Source: Campylorhamphus procurvoides (taxonomy: Eukaryota; Chordata; Aves; Passeriformes; Dendrocolaptidae). From it: DNA of 64,000 nt. A program made the position numbers and the translations under genes. The notes beneath the pieces are model-generated. The model saw only the letters and a program-made list of their open reading frames with translations. It did not search any database and was not told the DNA's origin. Position 1 is the stretch's first letter, and the number at the start of each line of letters is the position of its first letter. Where the stretch lies: the NCBI GenBank assembly GCA_013396655.1, contig WBMV01007734.1:124001-188000 (forward strand), in the 5' to 3' direction. Below are positions 48,557 through 61,319 of this stretch, one piece after another.

Positions 48557-51500
48557 GTGGGTATGGGAGTGACTGCAGCAACCCACAAGCCTGTCTGTGT
48601 CTTCCCCAAAACACAGGAGTTTTCTTTAAGAAAGGAGATTTTGAGAAACAGTGTCCTGAAGACGGTCACGAAGGCGTTGGAGAGTGGGAGCGAGGCAGTG
48701 AACAAATGTCAATGTTGCCTTTAAAATACGCGTTAATCGAGTGCGGGGGAGGGCTAAGAGTGCTGACTGCTCTTTACGCATGTATAGCTGGCCATCTGCA
48801 AAAATGTCATTTATCTTCATTTTATGGCTGGGAAAACTCCATTGCAGAACAGCAAAATAAAGATCTCCAGGATCACATGCAGGCCACAGGCTGAGCAGGT
48901 TTGGGCACAGGTTCTCCTGGGACCAGCCATGGGACTGTGCTCCTCTATTTGCACAGGTCCCTCAGCAATGTGCTGCTCCAGCTGGGCCTGCACAGGGGCT
49001 AGCCCTGACTGTCGCAATTTCCCAGCTCCTGAAAGTGCTCCAGCAACTTTGCAAAAGAAATAAAAAGTTACTGCTTCTGTCTGGCTGAAGCTCTCTTATG
49101 TGGGAAACAAAACACAAAATTTAAACCTAAGGTAAACAGTGATACTTTGAAGATAAGGTGTTCAGGATTTCTTTTTGTCTAATGTTCATATTCTAAGTAA
49201 AACAAGGCTGCTGCTGGCAAGAATAGCCCAGCACACCTCTGAGCTCGGCTGGGGACTGGACTCTCTGGACTGAAATCTCTGCATTCCTGGACAGGCTGAG
49301 CTGCCCGATGGGGATGGGTATGGGGATGTGGATGGGGACGGCAGGCCTGCCACTGATCTGGCAGAAAGGTGCAGTCCCTGCTCTCTCACAGGTGAACAGG
49401 CAAGGGCAGAACCCAGTGCCACACCAGGCTGGGCTGCAGCCAGACAAAGAACATTTGGTCCAGAAATACACTGAATAGCAGATGATTTGTCCAACAAGCC
49501 TTGTTAACCTTTGACTGACAACCCACACATCCCAGAACCAGCCACTATGGCCACCTGAACACAAGAGCCTTTCCAGTGATGCTCATTTTGCTTTTGATGA
49601 AGGAAGATAGGTACAGAGATGTAGAGGATGAAGCCTGGGTCACATATGGAACAAATGCTCAGCTGAAATTTCTGACCCTCTGCAAAGGGAGCTGTGATTC
49701 AAGGGGCCCAGCAAAGTCCCAGGGATGCTGGGGAAGCACCCTGCATCCCTGGGAGGCTGCCCAGCACAAAGCAGTGCCAACGGAGACACTTGCTGGCATG
49801 GCTTGGCTGGCAACAGGGAGATACCAGGATTCAAAGAGACAGATTTTGGCACCTTGATGTGGGGAGGAGGGGGAAGAGATGCCGTTTCCATGAACTTCGG
49901 AGGAAGGTATGGAAGGCCATGGCTGATCCTGCCATGAAGGAGAAACCTGATCTTACCCTCACGTGTTAAATCTGCTGAGTGCATCCTGGCAGTCTCCTCT
50001 TCAGCCTTCTGCCCATTGCTGGGGTAAAAGCAGATGTGATTCATATGCATGGGCTTGGTTTTCTTCTGCTTCTCAACAGTGCACAGAGGTTCCCATTTGG
50101 AAGTCCAGGTTTATTTATTAGAGCATTGCAGAAGGATGAAAAAAATGAAGCAGCTTTTGCTCTCCGCTGAGCTGTGGGCCAGAGCTGGTGCCTAGCACCC
50201 TGGGACCTGCCCAGCCAGCTGGGGCAGCAGGCCCATGCTGGACAGCCACCACATCTTTGAACCATGGCAGCTACCAGAGTTAATATAAAATTGAATAAAG
50301 GAAGAGCTGTAGAAGTAGAGAACTGGCTGCTAGGACTGAATGATGGTTGGCTGCTTATAGGCAGGTCAGATGTACAGGAGTGGTACTGAGAATTCAGCTG
50401 GACTGGCATTTAAAATTTAAAAGATTTGAAAATAAGGAAAACATGAATCAGCGGTATGGAGTCACGGGCAATAGATGGCAGAGACTTCGTTTGCAAGTGA
50501 AAATTCACACCTACCCCACATCAGTGTTGCTACCTGATGCCTCATATCCAAAAAAAGATAAATGTCTTAATGCATGTGTCATCCCCAATCCCCCTCAAAA
50601 TATAGAGCAATTCCAGTTAGGATTTAAATGGTTGAAAGACTGAATTATGAACCCATTCCTGCAGAGTGTGCAGGGTGGGCACCGGGGCAAATGGGATCTG
50701 CTGCAAGCAATGCAGCCAACACTCCATTCAGTCCTCAGACCTTCTGGTCTGGGGATCTTCCCAGAACAGTGAATGCAACTCAATATCAGTTGGGGAAAAG
50801 TATCTATTTAATGAAAAAAGACTAAGGAAAAATCATATTTGACAATCTGAAAGTATGTATGAATATATATTAGACCTACTCAAGGCAGAAGGGTGTGCTC
50901 AGATAGCTCATAATGTGTATGTTGGCAATTCAGAGGGAGATCAGTCAGGGTAATATTACAGACATTTATCTGTGCTGCTTTGATCAGGTTTCCTTTTGAA
51001 GTTTCTTGAGTCAAAAATATTCAAGCAAATGATTTCTCTCTGCATTTTGATACTTGTGCTTCCAAACAGTCATTAAATGAGCAGACTCGAGAAACGTGAG
51101 GAACAAACCTCAGCATCTCTGGATACCTGCATATGAGCCATCCAGTGTTTGCTGTGCCCATCCTTTCCTGGGTCTTCTCTAGTGTGGGTTTAAGGGGTGA
51201 AAAAATTTGTTCATCTCCTCAGAATTTAAAATACGTCATTATTCTCTGTGTGGTACAACCAATAGCCATCTCTTCAGGTCCAAATGCATTTTGATGGCCT
51301 GGCATCTTAACATAGTTACAGCAGTTTTGAATCATGCATGAGCCTGGAGAACAGCACCACTAATTAAAAAAAAAAAAGAAAAAAAATTAAATCCTTTTTA
51401 GATGGCAGTGGAAAACCATTTGAGAGAAGTACATGCCTGGAGTGTCCACAGCACCCAGCATAAGTGTATACATGTCTCTGTATTCCTTACAGTGTTAGAC

Positions 51501-53479
51501 ATGCGTCTCTCCTTAGAGTTGTCAGAAAACTGCCTGGTGTAGCTGTAGAGTTAAGAAGAAGCCTAAGTGCTGGCAACACCAGTGCACATAGATCCACAGT
51601 TGGCATCAAAACACTGACAGTGGAAGTAAGACAGCATTTGTCTGACACCTCAGTTGTGACAGGTGCTGTCCTTGCTTTGCCCCATATCTGTTTCTTATCT
51701 ACCTAGGCTTCTTGGATGTCCATTACTTGGCTGGCATTGCAGTGTTTTGGCATGGTCGGTGCTGTCTCACAGATGCCTTGGTGCTGCTGAGTTTCACAGA
51801 GTTACACCTACACACTGGTGAGCTCATTTTAGAACTTACCTATTATCATGCCATGTTAATAAGCCAGATCCAGATTGCTGCTGGCAATGTGAAATGCTGC
51901 TGTATCATCAGGGGAGTGTGATTTACAAAATGCTCATCTCCTGAGGAGACCCTCAGAAAAAAAGTGTGCAGTATTTCTTTCATATTCTTAAAAAGTCATG
52001 GCATGGAATTTTTATTAATTTAATATCCCATATTCAACACTGTTTGGACTCTACTATATTTTCTTTCATTTTAAGTTTATCTCTATTTTTATTTGTTATA
52101 AAAGAGGATTAGGTGAGTTCAATCCCTCATAAGAAAATGGTATATTTTTGAGTTAAAAGGTCTTTACAGGTTGAAAATACACTTACATTACATGCAAATA
52201 GTCCCACAGAAACACATTACTTCATAAAGCTGGAAAGCAAACAATTGGAGAAACAGTGCTTACATATTTTTGGAACTATCTGGGCTAACCCTCTTTTCCC
52301 TTTTTTAGCCTTGAACAATCAAAGAAGAAGAGATTTTGATGGATAGTCAAAATGTAAAAGGACATTCATTCAGGATAAGTCATGACACAGCAGAAGAGCA
52401 AAATGGATTATTTGCATCCGAGTTTACCATGTAAGGGGGATCATCTCACACTGAAAGGCTAACTGAAGGGATTTTAAACTAAACTTCTGGAGTTAGTGGT
52501 AGTGAATCACCACGGTCACAAAGTGCTTGTCCAAAAGTTATGCGGTTGCTGTCACAAATTGCCCCTTGCATCAGAGAAAGAAAAGGTGGGAAATATGTTC
52601 AGGGCTCTAGATCTTTGAAACGCTCAAGTCCAACTTCTTTACCAGAAAGAGACTCTATGAAAAAGACCAAATGAGGCATGTCAAGATCTGAGCTTCTCAA
52701 ATTCATTCCAATAAACACTGACAGAAGACACATGTATTTTTTCTTTCACATTCATTTTACACTTTATAGGATATATCAAACACTAATATGAATCCAGTGC
52801 AGTTGCTTTATATTAGAACATTGCATAAATTGCATGAGCAGGAATGTCTTATCTAATTTTCAGATTATCTCAAGCATTTAGTCTTGCTTTGAAAGAAACC
52901 AAGAGGAAACAAAACCCCCAAACAACCGATGCTAACAGAGCAGGATGAGACCCATAATGCCTACTGACATCCTGAACGCCAGTGCTGATCCTAGAGATCC
53001 AGTCCTGTTCAGTGGAGCTGGGACTCAAGTCTCATCCTTTTTGCAAATTAAAGTAACTTAAATTTTATTAAGAAATGTCAGATTTGGCTCTGCTTCCATC
53101 TCCCAAACTCTGGATTTTCACAGCTCTTTACTGCTCTCTGTACTTTAGATCCCCTTTCTAGATATTGGACTCCTCACTCCACTCCCTGGTGGAGCTTCTC
53201 CCTTGGGCTCACTGTTCTTGGTCTTGGTCAAGCTTCTCATCTGCACAAGAGCTATCAAGCCACAATCAATTAAATAGTCACATGTCCGCTTCAATTTTGG
53301 TGAATAATCCAGTGGCTTCCAGAGGCAAGCTTTGGGGCTAAAGGTAAACCAGATGTTCATTAAGGCCAGAGGTGTGTGTGATGGCTAAGATTAACAACAT
53401 TTAGTTTTTGTTTACTTTTATCTTTAGCAGGGTTTTTTTCAAATTAAGTATTTTATACAAAGTCTTAGAAGTATTTAAA
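48557..53479. other. Noncoding DNA, no gene seen
   Basis: A degenerate GGGGAT minisatellite (49307-49341) and an A-rich run (about 51365-51388) are the only repeats. The frames at 49.2-50.4 kb overlap on both strands and have no domain. The 51.46-51.92 kb frames have no recognisable family. Confidence 0.5.
49307..49341 (+). repeat. Degenerate (GGGGAT)n minisatellite
   Basis: About five imperfect units: GATGGGGATGGGTATGGGG, then ATGTGGATGGGGACGG. On the minus strand it gives a Pro-Ile-Pro-Ile-like repeat in one open frame, which is a repeat artefact. Confidence 0.8.
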
Positions 53480-53800
53480 CCCTAATAGAATAGAACCCTT
53501 ATGGAGTAATTATTATCACTTCTCAAGATATCTTATAATTCACTGTTATCTCTTCCCTGGAGTATGATTTAATTACTGCCATTTCGGATGCATTGTATTT
53601 TGTCTAATGTGACTGCAACTGATGAGCAGGCATTACTGAAAGCTGATAATGAGTTAGGCAGCTGAAATGTCACCTGAATGGAGGATGGAGATTGGTGCTC
53701 CTGGTTCTGATTAACTGATACTTATTTCACTATGATAAATAAAACCCTACTACCTAATTGTCATTTTGCATAATGTGTTTTGCAATGTCTTTCATATTTA
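53480..53800. promoter_or_regulatory. Candidate conserved noncoding block
   Basis: The sequence is AT-rich, repeat-free and frame-free, with homeodomain- and GATA-like words (GAGTAATTATTATCAC, GATTTAATTACTGCC, GCTGATAATGAG, CTACCTAATTGTC). Texture matches vertebrate developmental enhancers. Conservation is untested. Confidence 0.3.
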
Positions 53801-55414
53801 GTATAACTGGCATTTTTGTGGTTTTGGTTTCTTAATGCAAGAAAGCAATTTGCAGAAGTTGTTGATAGGAAGCAGCAGGTGTTACCTTAGTGGGCAATTG
53901 AAACACAGATGTTTTTGGAAGACAATTTGTCACGTGACTCCAAGACACTTCAAATACGTTACAGATATGAGAACTGGGGTTTGGGTATTCTTTTGGTGGA
54001 TGAAAAATTTGAACTGCATTTCTAAAAAGAATATTTACTGCATGCCACAAGGATTAATACCAAAGACATCAAAATAACTCAGAGGCCCTTGCTGCCAGTT
54101 GAACTTTAGGAAATGAAAAACTTGAGTTAGTGCTCCAGGCATGGGTGACCCAATGTCTTAATCCAGCTGCCATTTGTTATTAGAAAACAAAAATCTTTGC
54201 TTGTCACGATTATCCCTCTCTAGTTCTGCGGGGGTTATATTTAGAACTCATCCTTCACCAGTGTCACAGATGCCTATATTCCTGGATGTTGCAAAGCCAA
54301 AACATTTTCCCTTTCCCTTATTCTGAAGGAATTAAAGCGTATAGAAATCCCACAAGTACAGAAATCATTGCTTCTGGTGGCTATAGACAAGTACTTTATA
54401 TGAGATCTGCTACCTGGGAAAAGCTTCCATCTCTATTAAATCTGAAGTAAGCGTTTAGCATGTCTCCTCCATAATCCCAAAGGAGATGATACCTCTGCTG
54501 GAGGACATATCCCAACACGCTTTGCAGAGGCAGGTAAACAGAAAGTCATCATACATCACGGTTTTCCTTTTGATGTTGCTAGCAACTTCTCCTAGGGTAA
54601 TTTTAAATTCATTAGTCATAAAATTATAATTGTGTTGGTTTTCCCCAAGAGATTCTGTTAGAATGGGCAGATTTTGCTCAGTGCTTACTGCAAGCACACA
54701 GAAGAAATGAACACTTGCTCAGGAAATGAGCAGGCTCTGATGGGAAGAGAAATGGTAAAGGAGAATAAGCAGTAGCCAAGCTGTGCTTCCGCCTGACATT
54801 AAACAACACATGCTCAGCGTTGCATGACAAACAGATACATAGCAGAGAGATATTGAACAAAACCCTTCTGTCTGAGAAACTTGCCAGGGTCACTGTTGTG
54901 CCAGAAATTGCATGGTAAAGATTTTAAGAAGCTGTATAACGATATTGTGCCACTGGCAGATATTTTGAAAAGTAATGAAAAGTGATGAATTGCAGTTTTG
55001 TCGTCATAAAAATTGTCTCTCCTGGAGTGTCCTGGCCAATATCCAGTCATCTCAGGTCTTGTTCTTGCTTATGGCATAGAGGAGAGTAATGATTTCTTCA
55101 TGGCTTGAAACAGCCATGACTGAACCACCACAGGCTCACACCGTTCACTCTGGTGCCTTGCCCTCTAAACCAAAAGAAACTTCCTATCCTGGATATGGAT
55201 TGTCAGGGTATTGGCACCAGAATTAGTGCCTTGTGCTGATTTGGCCAGGAGATCCCAAGGGGATGTGGCTTCAGTTAATTAGTTCATTGTCTCATGGCCC
55301 TGTAGACACCTGTGTCTCCAGATAATTAGACTATTCCAGTTTCTCTTCCTATAGTTTGACAGACATTTGAGTGCTTCTCTCAAATACATTTAAATGCCTA
55401 TTAACTATCAGGAT
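53801..55414. other. Noncoding DNA, no gene seen
   Basis: Ordinary unique sequence with no recognisable repeat or gene. Frames on both strands around 53.83-54.08 kb are complementary shadows of one another. Confidence 0.5.
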
Positions 55415-56420
55415 GTTTTGAGGCAGAATCACCTCCCTCAGCCTGCTGGCTACCCTTCTTTTGATGCAGCCCAGGACACATTTGACTTTCTGGGCTGCAA
55501 GTCACATTGCCAAGTCATGTCCAGCCTCTCATCCACCAGCACCCCAAGTCCCCTTGGCAGGACTGCTCTTGATCTGTGCATCCCCCAGCCTGTACTGATA
55601 GCAGGGGTTGTCCTGACCCAGATGCAGCACCTTACACTTGATCTTATTAAACCCCATGAGATTCCCATAGGCCCATCTCTTGCACTTGTCCAGGTCTCTT
55701 TCAGTGGCATTCCATCCTTCAGGTGTGTCAACCACACCACTCAGCTTGGTGTCATCTGCAAATTTGCTGAGGGTGCACTAAATTCCTTTGTCTATGTCAT
55801 TATTAAAGAAATTAAATAACACTGGTCCAAATACAGACCCCACTGAGGGACACTACTTGTCACTGATGTCCACTGGGACACAGAGCCATTGACTACTGCC
55901 TTCTGGATGTGACCACCCAACCTCTTTCTTATCCATCTAACATTCCACTCATCAAATCCATCTCTTTTCAGTTTAGAGAAAAGGATGTCATGGGGGACCA
56001 TGCCAAAAGCTTTACAAAAGTCACTCCATCATAGAAGGCCACTAGTTTGGTCAGGCAGGACTTGCCCTAGCTGAAGCCATGCTGGCGGTCTTAAATCACC
56101 TCCCTGTCCTCCATGTGTCTTAGAACTTCCAGGAGGATCTGTTCCATGATCTTCCCAGGCACAGAGTGAGGCTCACAGGTTGATAGTTCCCAGGGTCCTT
56201 CTTTCTACCCTTCATAAATATGGTTAAAATATTTCCCTTTTTCCAGTCAACTGGGACTTCACCTGACTGCCATGACTTCTCAATATTATGAAGAGTGGCT
56301 TGGCAACTACATAATCCAATTCCCCCAGGACTCTGGGATGCGTTTCATGAGATGTCATAGACTTAAATATATTCGGGTTCTTCAGGAGGTAATGAACCTG
56401 ATACTTACTGCTCATATTCA
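55415..56420 (-). mobile_element. CR1 LINE reverse-transcriptase fragment, antisense
   Basis: Read on the minus strand, this is a roughly 1-kb piece of CR1 ORF2 (endonuclease/reverse transcriptase polyprotein). The order is: a stretch like the RT finger/palm region (right part), a degraded SVPQ-type motif near 55.84-55.86 kb, then the catalytic FADD codons still readable at 55751-55762, followed by DTPEG and the CKVLHLG-type segment. Antisense landmarks include TTTGATGCAGCCCAGGACAC, CATCCACCAGCACCCCAAG and GGTTGATAGTTCCCAGGGTC. A stop lies just upstream of the FADD block and the frame breaks several times, so it is a pseudogene. Unlike typical CR1 copies the 3' untranslated region and terminus are missing on the left, so this copy has lost its 3' end by deletion or rearrangement. 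Both boundaries are approximate. Confidence 0.9.
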
Positions 56421-59400
56421 AATTCTAGCATTCTATATACTCTTAAATATGTCTTAGCATATTCTAGAATTCTTAAATGCTATTCTCATTTTCATGCTAG
56501 GACACAGGATTATTAGTTTCTGGGAAACACAGGACCATCTCTGAAAGATGCATAGCTGTGACACTTCTGGCAGGCATGTCAGAGAGGTGGGATTGAGCCA
56601 CAGTGACATTGTTCTCTTTCAGTACCAGGACTCCTGGTCCCAGTGCAAAAGAAGAGAAGAAAAATATTTGTATTTTAGTGAAGAAAGAAGTTGCAAAGAT
56701 TTCAAGTGAGATGTTTGAGAACTCTCCCTGAGGCAAAATAAATGGGGAGTAGTCAGGCACAGGGCTGCGCATCATCATCGCTCCCCAATACCTCCATTAC
56801 CTTCCCGCTTGAAGCTCTCCGAATAAATGCTTCTAACCTCAAATGAATGGAGTGTCTCACATCAGTTATTGGTTTTAACTCAACATTTGTCCTAAATATG
56901 TAAAAATATGTAGCTTCATTTGTATTTGCTTGCCCTAAACCCATCTAACATACTGGCACAAATCAAGACAGTATTTTCTCCTCTTGCCAGGACAAATTGC
57001 ATCACATTTTAAATTGCATTTCAGCAAAACAAGAGCCAAGCAAAGCCAGTGAGACAGCGGCTGTCTCCGTGGCTTTGTTTGCACAAAGCCTGGCACAAAA
57101 GGGCTCTGCTTTCAGCCAGCCCCTGAGCACTTCTGGAATAAGCAGGATAATAGGTGACTGCAACCTTTGCTTAGAAATATTTGTGAAGAGCATTGTAAGT
57201 GTCAGAAAGCTGCGCATAAAGCTTGCTGCTGCTGTGGAGGTAGGCTGAGCTCTGAGCAATTTTGACATTCAGATTTACAGCAGACTTTTGGCATCTTCTC
57301 TCATTTAGAAATGAATAAACTGCCTTCATCCATTTGAATTAAGCTGTTGTTTCATTATCTGTTACCTCTGTCTTCTTGTCATGTTATGTTTCCTTCAGGT
57401 GTGAAAAGCGATTATACCAAAGAATGAAAGGGTGGTGAATTCTTAAATGTTATCATTGCCCCGGCACCCACTTTCTTTCTCTAGGAAGCTCTGGAGCACA
57501 GCCTGTTCTTCAGAAATGAGAAAGAAAATGGCAATGATCTTAAAATGCCTGTAAAATGCCTATGCAACATAGACAGTGTTAATAATTGTAGTGGAGAACA
57601 GCTGGAAATGCATAAGCAGGTGTTTATACTCCAACACTGATTTGGTCCAGCTGCCTAATTACTACTTTTAATTAGAATAGCTAAAATATTGTTATCTACA
57701 AAACCAAACAAGTCAGCTCTCTCAATGCATAAATCATTTTCAATCTTTTTTATTTTCTCAGCAGGTGACAGGGAGGGCTGAGGCTTTCAGGACTTCATCT
57801 AACTTCCACATGCCATAGGTGAAGAACTGGGCAAGTTACAGAACATTTCTGTGGCTCTGCTCATGCTACACCTAGATGCTAATTTCTGAAAATATATTTC
57901 ACTCAGCTTATACTGAACTTTTCCTGCAACTCCCTCATGAATGGCAGCAGCTCAGCACAACCACTGACCACAACCGATGTATGTCCAAGCAGAGAGGAGA
58001 TACTTGAGTGAGAGCTGCAGCATTTTCATCAGACCACTCTGTAACACACCCGTTTTTCTATTGTCTCTCATGTGTCTTGTGCCCGCCTATGAAGGACAGA
58101 AATAAGTGCTTGATTTGTGCTCTGTGAATGCCTGTTGGTAGGTCTCACCCAGACTCTGGCCATTGCCCAACCCCTGAATGCTCCTCAAGCCCCTGAACAC
58201 ACCAGAGCTCTCCAGGACCCTCCAGAGCAGGTTGGACTTGCAGAAAAACTGAGTTTAGTCTACAGCTTTCTGTAATCTACACTGATCGCCATGCCTATCA
58301 CCACAGCATCTGAGAAAACAGTGTATGATAAAGTGTGTGTGCCTTTCATGGGTTTCACTGTGTCTCCCCCTCTCTCTCATGTATGCCATTTCACTTTATA
58401 TTTCCCACAAGGTGTCTCCTTTCCTGGAGGCCACTGGGCTGTAGTTTTCTATAGAATTTCCTCCTCACACATTCTAGGTAATCTTTTTCCCCTAACATCT
58501 GTACTGCCTTCCATGGGAGGCTAATAAACATGCACAGGTCAAAGTCCATCAGAAATCTCCTCGAATACTTCTGGAGGAAGAAGCACTATTATGTGGTACC
58601 CAGGTGGGTGAGAGCAGAAATTAGCTGTCACTTCATCTGAGAGTTTGAAGGGCAGAACTTCAAGTGAAAAGCTTGAAACTGTGGAATGATAAATGTCTCA
58701 CAAAAGCAATTGTTACCGACTGAGAGGTGAGATGGAGGGAGGGAGCAGAGGAAGGGAGGGAGCGTGGGCTGGGAGATGCGCAGAGCACAAGAACTGCTGA
58801 AGAGCTGCCTTGAGTGATGTGTTTGTGGTGTCTCATAATTAACACCTAGTGGTTTTTAAGCTGATAGTGGGCGCTTGTATTGATTGGGACAATTTGCTAA
58901 TTCTATGTCTGTGTCAGCCATGTCTTTCTAAAAAAACAGGATAAAAACATTTACCAAAAATGTAAAATTAATGTGCCTGAGTGCTCTGAATCTTTGCAGC
59001 CATCATGATGTCTGGAGCACTGCTGAAAGCTCTACGTGCAGCCATCAAACACCCTTTGTGCTACATTTGGATATCCACATTACAGCATCTAGCTGCCTCC
59101 ACAGAGGAGCACAAATTTCTAAGGGAAAGGGAATCTTGTGTCATCCCCATGGGCTCTGTATGAATGACACCCAAACCCTTGGGTTTTTTACATGGCACTG
59201 GATACCTGTGTTTGGGCAACCAGATCGAGCCACTAAAGTCTTACATTTCACCCCAGGCAATATGGGAGTGGTTTCCAACAGTCTTTGCAAGACGGATAGA
59301 CATTGACATGAGCTGCTCAGGCTTCTAAGACAGCTCACCAGTGCCCTGACCTCTCTCAGCTTGTAACACTTGTCTGTCTTCTCTCACACTCATAACTTTT

Positions 59401-59499
59401 CATCTCTCTGTCAATAGGACACTCGTGTTTGAAATATAGTTACAGGCAAAATCAGTTGAGAAACGAAATCCTAATTATAGTTAAACCAAGGATATAAAA
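56421..59499. other. Noncoding DNA, no gene seen
   Basis: No gene is seen. A purine-rich run occurs at 58732-58763. AT-rich, enhancer-like text occurs at about 57.3-57.7 kb. Frames at 57.0-57.27 kb on the two strands are complementary shadows. Confidence 0.5.
58732..58763 (+). repeat. GGGA-rich purine tract
   Basis: An imperfect GGGAGGGAGC-like purine run, 32 nt. Simple sequence. Confidence 0.75.
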
Positions 59500-60130
59500 T
59501 CAACTTGTCCGTGGAGAAATTTGCATGCACTCTGAATTTATGGGCAAGACATTGATGTTAGTGGGGCTAAGGCACATTCGTAGCTTACTAAATTGCACAT
59601 CTTAATTTGCATTCTCTCATTAACCAAATTACATACTGCATATGTTTTGCTTGAAAAGGGGATTTTCTCTTCCCTTGCAATGGAGAACAGCCTTGCCTGA
59701 AAATCAGGTATTTAGGCTGAACATTGAAAATGGATTTTCAAACTCTTGAATTACTTCGCAAAAGTTAATACCTATTAGTGTATCTCAGGTGGTGCTCTTT
59801 AAGAACAAGAGGCCTGATTAAAGAGGAGTGAGCTTAGTAATGTTGCTGCAGCATAAGCCAGGAGCAGCTATCATGGTCGGGCGTAATAATCTGGTCCTCT
59901 ACATTAAAAATGCAGTTACAGCTAATGATGAATTTGAGAAATGGTAATAATTATCTGGCTCAATTTATCTGTTTTAACCTCAGTCAGAGACTAAATTGTA
60001 ATTGCTGTTGTTTCTGGTCGAATGATGGAGGTTACTCTGCTCTAATTCTTACCAGTTTCATAATAGCTCAGAGATAATAATGACACAGAATTATAGACTT
60101 TGCTCAAATGTTGTCAGACTGGGCTGAGGC
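59500..60130. promoter_or_regulatory. Strongest candidate conserved noncoding element
   Basis: About 630 bp of repeat-free sequence without useful frames, dense in developmental-factor-like words: CTTAATTTGCATTCTCTC (octamer-like ATTTGCAT), TCATTAACC, GGCCTGATTAAAG, AGCTAATGATG, GGTAATAATTATC, CTAAATTGTAATTGCTG and CAGAGATAATAATGAC. It lies directly upstream of a very old CR1 relic, in a region where old sequence has evidently been retained. This is the composition and motif grammar seen in vertebrate enhancers of gene deserts, but I have no alignment to show conservation, and the target gene is not in the window. Confidence 0.38.
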
Positions 60131-60629
60131 ATTACATAATTGCACTATACACATAACACATGTTGGAAATACTAAGAAAGAAAAATAATAGTAAAAAAGG
60201 AGACAATAAATAAAATCGGTTAATAATTGGTTGCCTGCATTTGCCCTTAGTGTGTGAACCACATTGAGGCAATTCTACTTTAGTAATACTGTTGTAAGTT
60301 TAATTTAATAGCAAAATGTGGACTATGAATGCTTGTCTTACCCTGTCCAGCACATTTTATGTGCATAGAAAAGAATTAAGTTGCCATTTTTCATCTCTTT
60401 AATGTTCACTTTGTTAATAATACTTTTTATTTTTAATGACACAAATGATGTGGGGAAAAACATCTAGATCCCTTTGCAATTACATCTATGGAGGCCAAGA
60501 AACGTATATTTCCTTTTTGAGCTGGATTTTTAACAGAGTGTTTATAGCATAATAAAGGCTTCCTTTTTTCTTTTTTTTTTTGGCCATATATTTGACTTGG
60601 CTTCTTATGGTCTTTGGCAAACATGGCCA
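60131..60629. other. AT-rich noncoding DNA
   Basis: No gene or named repeat. A poly(T) stretch lies near 60565-60580. The 60433-60630 minus frame is Lys-rich because of this AT composition. Confidence 0.5.
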
Positions 60630-61190
60630 TAATTAAATTTACAGATCATACTAAATAATAAGGTGTTGCAAAACCCAGGACAGACGGCAAAATAATAAAG
60701 AGACCTGCAGAATTTAGACATGTAAGTAGGCAATAAAATGAGGCTCAGTCTGGAAAAAAAAAGCAGGCAGGGAACAATGAAAGCAAAATACAGAAACTGT
60801 ACAGCAATAAGCTACATGGAAAGCAGTAGTGAAATTTAAGACCCAGGGTGTTGGTTATGGGTTTATAAAGTTCATTTGTCATGTGGCTGTAAATGCCAGC
60901 CCCATAAGCAGGTGCTTTGAGAGGAGACCTGTGTCCAGCCTGTGATGTACTGGTACAACAAATCCATTGATACTTGGGCAGTTGTAATTCAACCTAAGAT
61001 CCATTTCATTAATTGGATTAGTCTTTATTGCAACATACATTGCTGCAGTGCCTTAAATATGCTGAATATAAACAGTGTTCTTTCTGAAGTAACTATGTAC
61101 ATAAAATAGGTCCAAGAAATGCTGATTAGGAACTGGGGAGGCCACCACAAATGAAGACCGCATAAAGAAAATGAGAAGAAATACACAATA
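60630..61190 (+). mobile_element. Ancient CR1/L3-like LINE relic
   Basis: The text AAATTTACAGATCATACTAA corresponds to the family's KFADDTK codons. It is followed in the correct order by GAGACCTGCAGAATTTAGAC, AATGAGGCTCAGTCTGG, AAAATACAGAAACTGTACAG, GGAAAGCAGTAGTGAAAT and AAGACCCAGGGTGTT, then ATGTGGCTGTAAATGCC. After an unmatched 130-bp middle part, GGTCCAAGAAATGCTGATTA, CTGGGGAGGCCACC and ATGAAGACCGCATAAAGAAA match the later part of an old amniote CR1 (L3-like) element. Similarity is to the ancient, AT-richer CR1 type shared by amniotes rather than to the young bird copies. The reverse transcriptase frame is destroyed (the FADD-like block reads FTDH) and stops are frequent. The subfamily is uncertain and the boundaries are approximate. 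Confidence 0.65.
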
Positions 61191-61319
61191 TCATCAATAG
61201 TACAAGACTAGTAGAAAATTTCATGTCAGTGGTATAAACTGTTGCAAATGAGAATGTATGCAATGATGAAGGTGCCAGACTCATAGTCCTGCATGAGAAA
61301 AGGTGAGACAAACATCTCC
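61191..61319. other. Short spacer between old and younger CR1
   Basis: About 130 bp with no recognisable feature. It may be more of the older CR1 relic, decayed beyond recognition. Confidence 0.4.

Noticed and set aside
49307..49341. Telomere-like G-rich repeat
   Set aside because: Units are GGGGAT variants without TTAGGG; a local minisatellite is simpler.
55394..55819. 141-codon plus-strand frame with protein-like composition
   Set aside because: It is the antisense reading of a CR1 reverse transcriptase fragment, a well-known artefact in bird gene prediction.
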